Shown piece by piece: positions 44,674 to 53,864 of a stretch of DNA of 64,000 bases. How positions within the stretch are numbered: position 1 is the first letter of the stretch; each line of letters starts with the position of its first letter. Below the pieces are notes generated by a model. The model was not told the DNA's origin. It ran no database searches and saw only the letters and a list, made by a program, of their open reading frames with translations. The translations under genes were made by a program, and so were the position numbers. The DNA lies in contig NZ_JASVWB010000002.1 in NCBI RefSeq assembly GCF_030287445.1, positions 5,890,001 through 5,954,000 on the forward strand, in the 5' to 3' direction. This DNA comes from Streptomyces sp. ALI-76-A (GTDB lineage: Bacteria > Actinomycetota > Actinomycetes > Streptomycetales > Streptomycetaceae).

Positions 44674-45927
44674 ATGCGGAAGATACTCGTCGTCGGAGCC
44701 GGCCAGTCCGGTCTCCAGCTCGCCCTCGGCCTCCAGTCGCAGGGGTACGAGGTCACCCTGATGTCCAACCGGACGGCGGACGAGATCCGCTCCGGCCGGG
44801 TCATGTCGACGCAGTGCATGTTCCACACGGCACTCCAGCACGAGCGCGATCTCCAGCTGAACTTCTGGGAGTCCCAGGCCCCGAAGATCGAAGGACTCGG
44901 CGTCTCGGTGGCGGCCCCCGGCTCGCACGACCCCGGTCCCACCCAGCGCGCGATCGACTGGGTGGGCCGGCTCGACGGCTACGCGCAGTCGGTCGACCAG
45001 CGGGTGAAGATGGCCGGCTGGATGGAGACGTTCGCCCAGCGGGGCGGCCAACTGGTCATCCACGGCGCCGCGGTCGGCGACCTCGACTACTTCTCCCGTA
45101 CGTACGACCTGGTGCTGGTGTCGGCGGGCAAGGGCGAACTGGTGCAGATGTTCGCCCGGGACCCCGAGCGGTCCCCCTACCGCGAGCCGCAGCGGGCCCT
45201 GGCCGTGTCGTACGTGCACGGGCTGGGCCCGCGACCCGAGCACCCGGACCACCACGCGGTCCGCTGCAACCTCGTCCCGGGCGTGGGCGAGCTGTTCGTC
45301 ATGCCGACGCTCACCACCTCCGGCCGCGCGGACATCCTCTTCTGGGAGGGCGTACCCGGCGGCCCGCTGGACGTCTTCAACGGCGTCAAGGACCCGGCGG
45401 AGCACCTCTCCCTGACCCTGGAACTCATGGAGAAGTTCGTCCCCTGGGAGTACGCGCGGGCCACGAAGGTCGAACTGACCGACGCCGGCGGCACTCTGGC
45501 CGGCCGGTACGCCCCCACCGTCCGCAACCCCGTCGGCAGGCTGCCCGGCGGCGGCCTGGTCCTCGGCGTCGCCGACGTGGTCGTCGCGAACGACCCGATC
45601 ACCGGACAGGGTTCCAACTCGGCGTCCAAGTGCGCCGCTTCCTACCTCGCGTCGATCCTGGAGCACGGGGAGCGGGAGTTCGACGAGACCTGGATGCGGG
45701 CGACGTTCGAGCGGTACTGGGAGACGGCCCGCCATGTGACCAGGTGGACGAACGCGATGCTGGCGCCGCCGCCGGAGCACGTGCTGAACCTGATCGGCGC
45801 GGCGGGTCAGCTCCCGCCGGTCGCCGACCGGTTCGCCAACGGGTTCGACGATCCGGCCGACTTCGAGAACTTCTTCTACGACCCGGAGAAGACGCAGGCG
45901 TACCTGGAGTCGGTGACCGGCGCCTGA
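44674..45927 (+). CDS. Styrene/indole-monooxygenase-like FAD-dependent oxygenase
   Basis: A 417-residue flavoprotein with the length and features of StyA-type monooxygenases. The N-terminal FAD fold is ILVVGAGQSGLQLALGLQSQ, with a StyA-like following region (SNRTADEIRSGRVMSTQCMF). The C-terminal FAD/active-site segment is VVVANDPITGQGSNSASKCA. StyA enzymes need a separate flavin reductase; none is nearby. It follows the conservon by 34 bases in the same direction and could be its output enzyme or a cotranscribed passenger. The substrate is unknown. Confidence 0.85.
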   Translation: MRKILVVGAGQSGLQLALGLQSQGYEVTLMSNRTADEIRSGRVMSTQCMFHTALQHERDLQLNFWESQAPKIEGLGVSVAAPGSHDPGPTQRAIDWVGRLDGYAQSVDQRVKMAGWMETFAQRGGQLVIHGAAVGDLDYFSRTYDLVLVSAGKGELVQMFARDPERSPYREPQRALAVSYVHGLGPRPEHPDHHAVRCNLVPGVGELFVMPTLTTSGRADILFWEGVPGGPLDVFNGVKDPAEHLSLTLELMEKFVPWEYARATKVELTDAGGTLAGRYAPTVRNPVGRLPGGGLVLGVADVVVANDPITGQGSNSASKCAASYLASILEHGEREFDETWMRATFERYWETARHVTRWTNAMLAPPPEHVLNLIGAAGQLPPVADRFANGFDDPADFENFFYDPEKTQAYLESVTGA

Positions 45928-46137
45928 CCGTCCTGACCATCCGCCGCCGCTGCCGCACGACAGGCGGGAGCGGCCCGCCGGGGCTAGCCTGGAAGGGCCT
46001 GGGCGGGGCTCGACGAGGCAATCCAGAAACGTCAGGACCTGCTGCGGCCGCGCCGTGACCACCGGCACGGGACCGCTCCGGCGCAGGCGCGCGACGACGG
46101 CCGGCAGGCTCTGCTCACCGAAGGGACGGTGGGAAGA

Positions 46138-46629
46138 ATGGCCGCACTGATGTTGCGCCGGACGGCGACGGTGCTCTCCTCGTGTGCCGTCGCCGCCGGA
46201 ATCGTGATGGCGCCCGAAGCCGGCGCCGCACCCGCGGCGGCGCCGACGGTCACCGACGCGGTCGCGCAGGGGTGCTACACGCGCGACGGCTATCCGCCCG
46301 ACGGCGGCAGGAACATCGGCGGGAATCCGCCCAAGTACAAGTGGGACCACACCCCCTACGTCGGGGCGCGGTACGCCTCGTGCGGCAGAACCGTCCGGCT
46401 CTACTACGGCGGGTACACCAACAACACCACGCACTACAACGTCCGCTACGCCCCGCCGGGCGGCGGCTGGCAGCAGACCGAACTGCGCGCGGGCGCGCAC
46501 ATGATGTGGAAGTTCCCCGCCGCCTACGGCGACTACAACTTCTCGGTGCAGGCGTGCAACCGGGGTGGCGCCTTCCAGTCGTCGCGGTGCACCAACTGGT
46601 CGCCGCAGCTCTACCTCAACACACGGTGA
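46138..46629 (+). CDS. Secreted hypothetical protein
   Basis: A 163-residue exported protein. A signal peptide (MLRRTATVLSSCAVAAGIVM, then APEAGAA) ends near residue 30. The mature part is rich in Tyr, Gly and Asn and has three or four cysteines (QGCYTRDG, ASCGRTVRLYYGG, QACNRGG, SRCTNW), suggesting one or two disulfides and a beta fold. No catalytic motif is visible. The start was taken at ATG 46138; a GTG at 46129 gives three more residues. Ribosome sites do not decide. Confidence 0.75.
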   Translation: MAALMLRRTATVLSSCAVAAGIVMAPEAGAAPAAAPTVTDAVAQGCYTRDGYPPDGGRNIGGNPPKYKWDHTPYVGARYASCGRTVRLYYGGYTNNTTHYNVRYAPPGGGWQQTELRAGAHMMWKFPAAYGDYNFSVQACNRGGAFQSSRCTNWSPQLYLNTR

Positions 46630-46681
46630 CGGCCCCTCGGCACACGATCGACAGCCCAGGGGGTGATCCACACGACACCCC

Positions 46682-47935
<1,254 letters not shown>

Positions 47936-48038
47936 GTCATCACCTCCGCTGCGGGACGGCCCCTCCATCCCGTAGGGCGAGCATCAGGCGCGCGTGCGCG
48001 GCCCGCGCGCCGGAGGTGCGCGGTTCGGCGCAACCGGG

Positions 48039-48404
48039 TCACTCGTGGGCGTCGTCCCGCCGCCCGCCCGGCGTGGCGCCGGGCGTTTCGCCGGGCGTGG
48101 TGCCGGGCGTGGTGCCGGGTTCCGCGCCGGGCTTCGACCACGGCCACTTCAGCCCGCTCCGAGCGCCGCCCGTCCCCGTGGCGCCTTCGGGGTCGTACGC
48201 GTACTTCCAGCCCTGCTGGAGGCCGAGCCGCCTGCTGTGCCCGCGCGGGACCCGGCGGTAGACCAGCACGGTGGGCGGGCCGCCGGCGGCGTCCGGGACG
48301 GGGATGCGGTAGGTCCTGGGCGGGTGCCCGGTGGGGCCCAGCAGGACGGGCAGCACCCGGCCGTCCATCGGGCCGCCTTCGAACGGGGTGTCTTCGCTCT
48401 TCAC
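48039..48404 (-). CDS. Hypothetical protein with proline/threonine-rich tail
   Basis: A 121-residue cytoplasmic protein of unknown function. The first 80 residues look folded (GRVLPVLLGPTGHPPRTYRI, TVLVYRRVPRGHSRR, WKYAYDP). The tail has repeats of TTPG/ETPG/ATPG. The start was set at GTG 48404; the frame is open to a GTG at 48428, and neither has a ribosome site. It lies just downstream of the TetR gene on the same strand. Confidence 0.6.
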   Translation of the reverse strand: MKSEDTPFEGGPMDGRVLPVLLGPTGHPPRTYRIPVPDAAGGPPTVLVYRRVPRGHSRRLGLQQGWKYAYDPEGATGTGGARSGLKWPWSKPGAEPGTTPGTTPGETPGATPGGRRDDAHE

Positions 48405-48414
48405 GGGACCAGTG

Positions 48415-49086
48415 TCAGCCAACCGCACCCGTGCCGGCGTCCGCCACGATCGCCTCGACCAGGGCCGAGGTCTGCGCGTCGCGCCGCGCGGTCACCGAGA
48501 GCACCGCCAGGAACTGTTCCACGAGCCAGTCCCGCAGTTCGTCGACGGGCGGCTGCTTGTCCTCGTCCAGCCAGATGAGCGAGGCCGCCTCGACCGCCGT
48601 GATCCACATGCGGACGGTCATCCGCAGCCGGGCTCCGGGCTCGGTGACCCGCAGATGGCTGAGGATGTGCGCGGCGGCGGCCCGCCGGACGCCGTCCACG
48701 ATGGCGGTCGTACGGGAGGTCTCGACCACGCTGCCGCCCTGGAGCAGCGCGCTGAAGCCGGCGTCGTGCTGGTCGACGAAGGCGAGGTAGCGGTCCAGGG
48801 CGTGGGCGAGCCGGTCCAGGAGGGGGCCCTCGTGGGGCTCGTCGAAGCACTGCCGGAGTTCCTCGGCGGCGGACCTGAGGGCGGCCTCGTACAGCTGCTG
48901 CTTCCCGCCCGGGAAGTACCGGTAGACCAGGGGCCGCGAGACCCCGGCCGCCTCCGCCACGTCGTCCAGCGACACCTCCTCGGGTGCCCGGTGCGCGAAG
49001 AGGGTCAGCGCGGCGTCGAGCAGCTGACTGCGGCGTTCCTCGACGCTCAGGCGGCGGTAGGCGGGAGTGGGCGCGGAGGGGGTCAT
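48415..49086 (-). CDS. TetR family transcriptional regulator
   Basis: A 223-residue repressor. The DNA-binding part is RRSQLLDAALTLFAHRAPEE with VSLDDVAEAAGVSRPLVYRY and FPGGKQQLYEAAL, the standard TetR pattern. The C-terminal ligand domain is helical. It begins 90 bases after the stop of the AurF-like oxygenase gene on the same strand, so the two are probably cotranscribed and the regulator likely controls the oxygenase. Confidence 0.9.
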   Translation of the reverse strand: MTPSAPTPAYRRLSVEERRSQLLDAALTLFAHRAPEEVSLDDVAEAAGVSRPLVYRYFPGGKQQLYEAALRSAAEELRQCFDEPHEGPLLDRLAHALDRYLAFVDQHDAGFSALLQGGSVVETSRTTAIVDGVRRAAAAHILSHLRVTEPGARLRMTVRMWITAVEAASLIWLDEDKQPPVDELRDWLVEQFLAVLSVTARRDAQTSALVEAIVADAGTGAVG

Positions 49087-49175
49087 GCAATGCAGCGTAA
49101 TCGCAGGCCGCGAAAGCCCACCTCAAGGAGCGCGGGGAACTCCGCGGGCCGGCCCTCACCGGCTCGCGGGCGCCA

Positions 49176-50114
49176 TCAGGCCAGCAGTCCCGACGACCTC
49201 CACAGCCGCCGTCCGGCCCCCCGCAGCACACCGATGTCGTCCAGGAAGTCCGTCAGCCGCTTGGCTCCGGTCTGCATGACCTCCCGCCGATGCCCGCTCG
49301 CCTTCACCTGGGCCATCGCCTCCCGCCGGTCCAGCCCCACGTTCGTGTACACCTCGGGATTCACGAATGCCACGGAGAAAACGCGGGCGAACTCCCCGGA
49401 CGTCACCCTGGTGAACTCCTGGGACCAGCGGGGCGCCGTCACCATCTGCCGCCGCAGTTCCTCACGGGCGTACCGCACATGGCGGGCCTCCTCCACGACG
49501 TGGATCCGGGTCACGCCCCGGATCAGCGTCTGCACCCGCTCGTCCGGGAAGGTCAGCCGCTGCATCCAGTCGAGGACCTCCTCGCCGAGCAGGGTGGCGG
49601 TGAAGGAGCCGGGGGTCGTGGAGATCGTCTTGAACAGCCGCCCGAGGTGCTGGTGGGCCCGGCTCACCGGGTACCAGGGCGTGTCGCCGTGCGAGATCAG
49701 CCGGGCGAACATCCTGGAGTGCCGGCACTCGTCCTCGATCTCGGTGAGCGCGTACCGCACGTGCGCGCTCGTGGCCGCCTTGTCGTAGATGTGCCGGACC
49801 AGCAGCTGCATCAGGATGATCTCGAACCAGATGCCGAGCGAGGCGAGCGCCGCGGCCTCGTGCTGGGACAGCAGGATCCGCTGGTCCTCGCTCATCCGTT
49901 TCCACATCGGCGTGTCGTACAGCGACACCAGCTCCGGCGGCCAGAACCACTTGCCCTCCTCGAAGGGCGCGTCCCAGTCCAGTTCCTTGTCGGGGTCGAA
50001 GGAGTGCCTGGCGGAGGAGTCGAGCAGCCGCTGGGCCACCTGTTCCCGGTCCTTGAGCAGGCCGAGCGCGTCGCGCAGGCCGTCGACCGCGTCGGCTTCC
50101 GTCAGGGTCGTCAT
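49176..50114 (-). CDS. AurF-like diiron N-oxygenase family protein
   Basis: A 312-residue protein of the AurF/p-aminobenzoate N-oxygenase family, non-haem diiron enzymes oxidising aryl amines. Metal-ligand-like segments with Glu and E-x-x-H are seen in LSQHEAAALASLGIWFEIIL, EIEDECRHSRMFARLI, LGEEVLDWMQRL and HVVEEARHVRYAREELRR. It is the first gene of a pair with a TetR regulator. No biosynthetic genes are nearby, so its substrate is unclear; detoxification of an amine is possible. Confidence 0.88.
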   Translation of the reverse strand: MTTLTEADAVDGLRDALGLLKDREQVAQRLLDSSARHSFDPDKELDWDAPFEEGKWFWPPELVSLYDTPMWKRMSEDQRILLSQHEAAALASLGIWFEIILMQLLVRHIYDKAATSAHVRYALTEIEDECRHSRMFARLISHGDTPWYPVSRAHQHLGRLFKTISTTPGSFTATLLGEEVLDWMQRLTFPDERVQTLIRGVTRIHVVEEARHVRYAREELRRQMVTAPRWSQEFTRVTSGEFARVFSVAFVNPEVYTNVGLDRREAMAQVKASGHRREVMQTGAKRLTDFLDDIGVLRGAGRRLWRSSGLLA

Positions 50115-50251
50115 GGCTGATCCACCTCATTGCCCGGGGTCACGTCGTCCGGTCTTATGAGACTGCTTGTCAGCAAGCTCGTCAATCCCTCACGCGCCAC
50201 TTGTTGACGAGCCGTCCCCCTCGCGGACCGGCGCCCTCGGCCCTGTCGCGC

Positions 50252-51709
50252 CTACGAGGTCAGCACCGCCGCCATCACCGCCCGGGCGATCGGCGCCGCC
50301 ACCCCGCCGCCCGTGATGTCCCCCCGGGCCACGGACGCGTCCTCCACCACGACCGCCACCGCGACCTTCGGCTCCAGGTCGTCGTCGCCCTGCGCCCAGG
50401 ACACGAACCAGGCGTACGGCGTCCCGACGTTGAGCACACCGTGCTGGGCGGTGCCGGTCTTGCCGCCCACGGTGGCGCCGCGGATCGCCGCGTTGCCGCC
50501 GGTGCCCTCCGTGACCACCTGGGTCATCAGCTCCTTCAGCCGCACGGCGGTCGCCGGGTGCATCGCCTGCCGTACGGAACGGGCGCCGCCCGCCGAGACC
50601 GTCGCGCCGCCCGCCCGGGTCGTCCGCTCCACCAGATACGGCTCCCGCACCTGCCCGCCGTTGGCGACCGCCGCCGAGACCATCGCCATCTGCAACGGCG
50701 TGGCCCGCGTGTTGTACTGCCCGATCGACGACAGCGCCAGCTGTGCCCGGTCGACGGAGGTGTCGAACGTGCTCTGTGCCACCGAGAAGGGGATCCGCAG
50801 CGCCGTGTCGTTGAAGCCGAAGGCCTGGGCGGTGGCCGCCATGTCGGTCACGCCCACGTCCACGCCGAGCTTCGCGAACACCGTGTTGCACGACCACGTG
50901 AAGGCCTCCCGCAGCGACAGGTCCGTACAGCGGTCCGACTCGTTCGTCAGACTGGTCGTCGTCCCGGGCAGCCGGTAGGGAGCCGGTGAGTCGGTGGGCG
51001 CGTCCAGGTCCGTGATCACCCCCGCGTCCAGCGCGGCCGCCGCGGTGACCACCTTGAAGGTGGAACCCGGCGGATACGTCTGCCGTACCGCCCGGTTGAG
51101 CATCGGCTTGTCCGCGTCGCCGTTGAGCCGGGCCCAGGACCGGGCCACCCCCGCGTCGTTCCCGGACAGCGCCGCCGGGTCGTAGGACGGGCTCGACACC
51201 AGCGCCAGGATCCGCCCGCTCGACGGTTCGATCGCCGCGACCGCGCCCTTGCGTCCGCGCAGTCCGTCGTACGCCGCCTTCTGCGCGGCCCGGTCCAGGG
51301 TGGTCGCCACGTCGCCGCCCGGGCTTCGGGCGCGCGTGAAGTCGTTCCACAGCGGGAGTGGCGCCAGCATCGGGTCCGTGCCGGACAGGATGCCGTCCTC
51401 CGCGTGCTCCAGGAGCGTCGTCCCGTACTCCTGCGAGGCGAAGCCGGTGACCGGCGCGTACAACGGCCCGTCGGTGTACGTCCGTTCGTGGCGCAGCTGC
51501 TCCCCGGTGTCCCGGGATCCGGTGACCGGCCTGCCCTCGACCAGGATGTCACCGCGCGGTCCGCTGTAACGGGCGATGTCCGTGCGCCGGTTGGCCGCGT
51601 TGCCGGCGTAGGCCCCGGCCTCGAAGACCTGGACGCGGGTGGCGCTGACCAGGAGCGCCACCAGCAGCAGGGCGCAGAAGACGGCGGCGTGCCGGATGTG
51701 CCGGGTCAC
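50252..51709 (-). CDS. Class B penicillin-binding protein 2 (PbpA-like)
   Basis: A 485-residue peptidoglycan transpeptidase. One membrane helix near the N-terminus (HAAVFCALLLVALLVSATRV) is followed by a dimerisation-type domain and the transpeptidase domain. Its three active-site motifs are STFK in YPPGSTFKVVTAAAAL, SCN in FTWSCNTVFAKLGVD, and KTG in VGGKTGTAQHG. The GTG start overlaps the stop of the ftsW/rodA-type gene by 4 bases. The pair resembles rodA-pbpA of the pknB locus, but no Ser/Thr kinase or FHA genes are present here, so this looks like a second copy. Confidence 0.93.
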   Translation of the reverse strand: MTRHIRHAAVFCALLLVALLVSATRVQVFEAGAYAGNAANRRTDIARYSGPRGDILVEGRPVTGSRDTGEQLRHERTYTDGPLYAPVTGFASQEYGTTLLEHAEDGILSGTDPMLAPLPLWNDFTRARSPGGDVATTLDRAAQKAAYDGLRGRKGAVAAIEPSSGRILALVSSPSYDPAALSGNDAGVARSWARLNGDADKPMLNRAVRQTYPPGSTFKVVTAAAALDAGVITDLDAPTDSPAPYRLPGTTTSLTNESDRCTDLSLREAFTWSCNTVFAKLGVDVGVTDMAATAQAFGFNDTALRIPFSVAQSTFDTSVDRAQLALSSIGQYNTRATPLQMAMVSAAVANGGQVREPYLVERTTRAGGATVSAGGARSVRQAMHPATAVRLKELMTQVVTEGTGGNAAIRGATVGGKTGTAQHGVLNVGTPYAWFVSWAQGDDDLEPKVAVAVVVEDASVARGDITGGGVAAPIARAVMAAVLTS

Positions 51710-53082
51710 GGCATCACCTGCCCGTCGTCCGTGTCCGGTCCCCGCGCCGCGTCGCTCACCCGGATCAGCAGGGCCACGATCGCCCAGTTGGTGACGACCG
51801 ACGAGCCGCCCTGGGCGAGGAACGGCATCGCCATGCCGGTCAGCGGGATCAGCCCCGTCACCCCGCCGGCGATCACGAACACCTGGAGCGCCACGATCGA
51901 GGCCAGCCCGACGGCGAGCAGCCGGCCGAAGGGGTCCCGCGTGCACAGGCCGGCCCGGTAGCCCCGCTCCACCAGCAGGCCGTACAGCAGGAAGATCGCG
52001 GACAGGCCCGCCAGGCCCAGCTCCTCGCCCGCCGTGGCCAGGATGAAGTCCGACTTGGCGGCGAAGCCGATGAGGACGGAGTGGCCGAGACCGAGTCCGG
52101 TGCCGAGGATGCCGCCCGCCGCGAAGGCGAACAGGGACTGGGCGAGCTGGTTCGGTCCCTCGCCCGCCTCGATCGACGCGAACGGCTGCTGCCAGGCCTC
52201 CACCCTGCTGTGCACGTGCGGTTCCAGCCAGCCGACGGCGACCGCGCCGAACGAGGCCAGCAGCAGACCGACGGCGATCCAGCCGATCCGGCCGGTGGCG
52301 ACGTACAGCAGGATGACGAACAGGCCGAAGAACAACAGCGAGGTCCCCAGGTCGCGTTCCAGGATCAGCACGCCGACGCTGACCAGCCAGACGGCGACGA
52401 TCGGGCCGAGGACGCGGCCGGTGGGCAGCTGGACCCGCCGCAACCGCCAGACCTGGCGGCCGGCGTACGCCAGCGCGTCGCGGTTGGCCGCGAGGTACGC
52501 GGCGAAGAACACCGCGAGCAGTACCTTCGCGAACTCGCCCGGCTGGATGGAGAATCCGGCGATCCGGATCCAGATGCGGGCACCGTTCACCGCCGGGAAG
52601 AAGATCGGCAGCGTGAGCAGGACGAGGGCGGCGGTGACGCAGGTCCGGGAGTGGCGCGTCAGGACGCGGTGGTCGCGCAGCACCAGGACGACCACGGTGA
52701 ACAGGGTCACGCCGAGGGCGGACCACACGAGTTGGGTGGGCGCCGCCCGGTCGCCGGGTGTCTCCAGGTCGAGCCGGTAGATCAGGACCAGGCCGAGACC
52801 GTTGAGCAGCACGCCGATCGGCAGCAGCAGCGGGTCGGCGCAGGGGGCGCGCAGGCGTACCGCGCAGTGCGCGAACAGCGCGAGCACGCCGAGCCCGGCG
52901 CCGTAGCCCGCGGCGCCGGGCGGGACGGTGCCGTGCTGGGCGAGACCGACCGCGCAGTAGCCGTACACCGACAGCAGGACGGCGAGGACGATGAGGGCCA
53001 GTTCGACGCCACGGCGCCGGGGGAGGTGGACGACGGGCAGGGGCGGGTCCGCTGTCCGTACGGTGGTTCCGGCCTTGGTCAT
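51706..53082 (-). CDS. FtsW/RodA/SpoVE family peptidoglycan polymerase
   Basis: A 458-residue SEDS protein with about ten to twelve membrane helices. Conserved segments include LILERDLGTSLLFFGLFVIL, PGEFAKVLLAVFFAAYLA, FILATAGEELGLAGLSAIF and LTGMAMPFLAQGGSSVVTNW, where the P-F-x-S/A-x-G-G motif is typical. It polymerises lipid II together with the class B PBP encoded next, to which it is coupled by a GTGA overlap. Likely acts in cell wall growth or sporulation septation. Confidence 0.94.
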   Translation of the reverse strand: MTKAGTTVRTADPPLPVVHLPRRRGVELALIVLAVLLSVYGYCAVGLAQHGTVPPGAAGYGAGLGVLALFAHCAVRLRAPCADPLLLPIGVLLNGLGLVLIYRLDLETPGDRAAPTQLVWSALGVTLFTVVVLVLRDHRVLTRHSRTCVTAALVLLTLPIFFPAVNGARIWIRIAGFSIQPGEFAKVLLAVFFAAYLAANRDALAYAGRQVWRLRRVQLPTGRVLGPIVAVWLVSVGVLILERDLGTSLLFFGLFVILLYVATGRIGWIAVGLLLASFGAVAVGWLEPHVHSRVEAWQQPFASIEAGEGPNQLAQSLFAFAAGGILGTGLGLGHSVLIGFAAKSDFILATAGEELGLAGLSAIFLLYGLLVERGYRAGLCTRDPFGRLLAVGLASIVALQVFVIAGGVTGLIPLTGMAMPFLAQGGSSVVTNWAIVALLIRVSDAARGPDTDDGQVMP

Positions 53083-53122
53083 GTCCGGAACTTACCCACA
53101 TGGCATGAGTTGTCTTCCTTCG

Positions 53123-53499
53123 TCATCGGCGCCAGCGTGGCGCGGGCCCGACGTTGTCGATGTACCGGGCCGGACCCCAGGCCCAGGTGCCGTCCGCGAG
53201 CAGGTACCACAGGGGGTTGCCGTCGACGGTCTGGCCGCCGACCTCGCGGAAGATCTTGACGATCTCGCCGCGGTGCGCGTACCGGATGATCTGTGACCCC
53301 CGGTTCGGCGCACTGCGCAACGCGAGGGTGCCCGCGGTGACCACGCCCCTGTACAGGCTCTGGCTCTCGTCGTGGTGGTGACCTCCGCCGTCGCCGCCGA
53401 GGGCGTTCCACTCGTCGCTCGCGACGGCGGGGGTGGCGAGAAGGCGGCGGCGAGGGCGGAGGCGGCGACGGCTATGGCGCAGCGGGAACGCAGGGACAT
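53123..53499 (-). pseudogene. Secreted SH3-like protein interrupted by a frameshift
   Basis: ATG 53499, with a GAGGT ribosome site, begins a signal peptide, SLRSRCAIAVAASALAAA. The natural continuation LLATPAVASDEWNALGG and an SH3-like domain (VTAGTLALRSAPNRGSQIIR, IVKIFREVGGQTVDGNPLWY, TWAWGPARYIDN) are in a different frame. Adding one C in the GCC-rich run at about 53440-53452 restores one 126-residue protein. Neither frame alone has both a start and the domain. It is either a real loss of function or a missing base in the assembly. Confidence 0.75.
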
Positions 53500-53864
53500 G
53501 GGGTACCTCAGTGAACAGGGGCGGAAGCTGACTTACCGCCACATTAGGATCGGAACCGGACCCTTGCCCGTCACGCTGGTCCATAGGAGCACCCGGAAGG
53601 ACGCGAACCACCACCCGTGCCGGACCCCGACCGCCCGACCGCCCGCGGGCACCGGACGATCCACGGCTCCGCGGGCTGTGGTCCGAGGACACCGGGCGAT
53701 TCACGGCCTCGGGCTCTGGCGCGGGGGCACTGCGGTTCCGAGCCCCATGGCAGAGTCACCACGGCTACGGCTACGGCTACGGCTACGGCACCGCCCGACC
53801 GCCCGCGGGCACCGGACGATCCACGGCCCCGTGCCCTGCCGCAGGGTCGCCGCGTCCGCGAGCC
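53500..53864. repeat. Degenerate duplication of the kinase 3' end with hexamer repeats
   Basis: No gene fits here. The block 53681-53770 aligns with 53801-53890 at an offset of exactly 120 bases, including GAGCCCCATGGCAGAGTCACC against GAGCCCTATGGCAGGGTCACC; the second copy covers the end of the sensor kinase gene. The shorter element ACCGGACGATCCACGGC recurs at about 53651, 53691 (variant) and 53811. Four copies of CGGCTA lie at about 53762-53785. Confidence 0.8.

Noticed and set aside
50252..53101. A single 949-codon minus-strand frame
   Set aside because: It joins the class B PBP frame with an out-of-frame reading of the ftsW/rodA gene. The PBP has its own GTG start at 51709, overlapping the upstream stop.
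53123..53704. The 193-codon SH3-containing frame taken from its first start
   Set aside because: Its N-terminal half is a non-coding reading (Arg/Pro-rich); the true start is ATG 53499 in another frame, so a frameshift explains the locus better.
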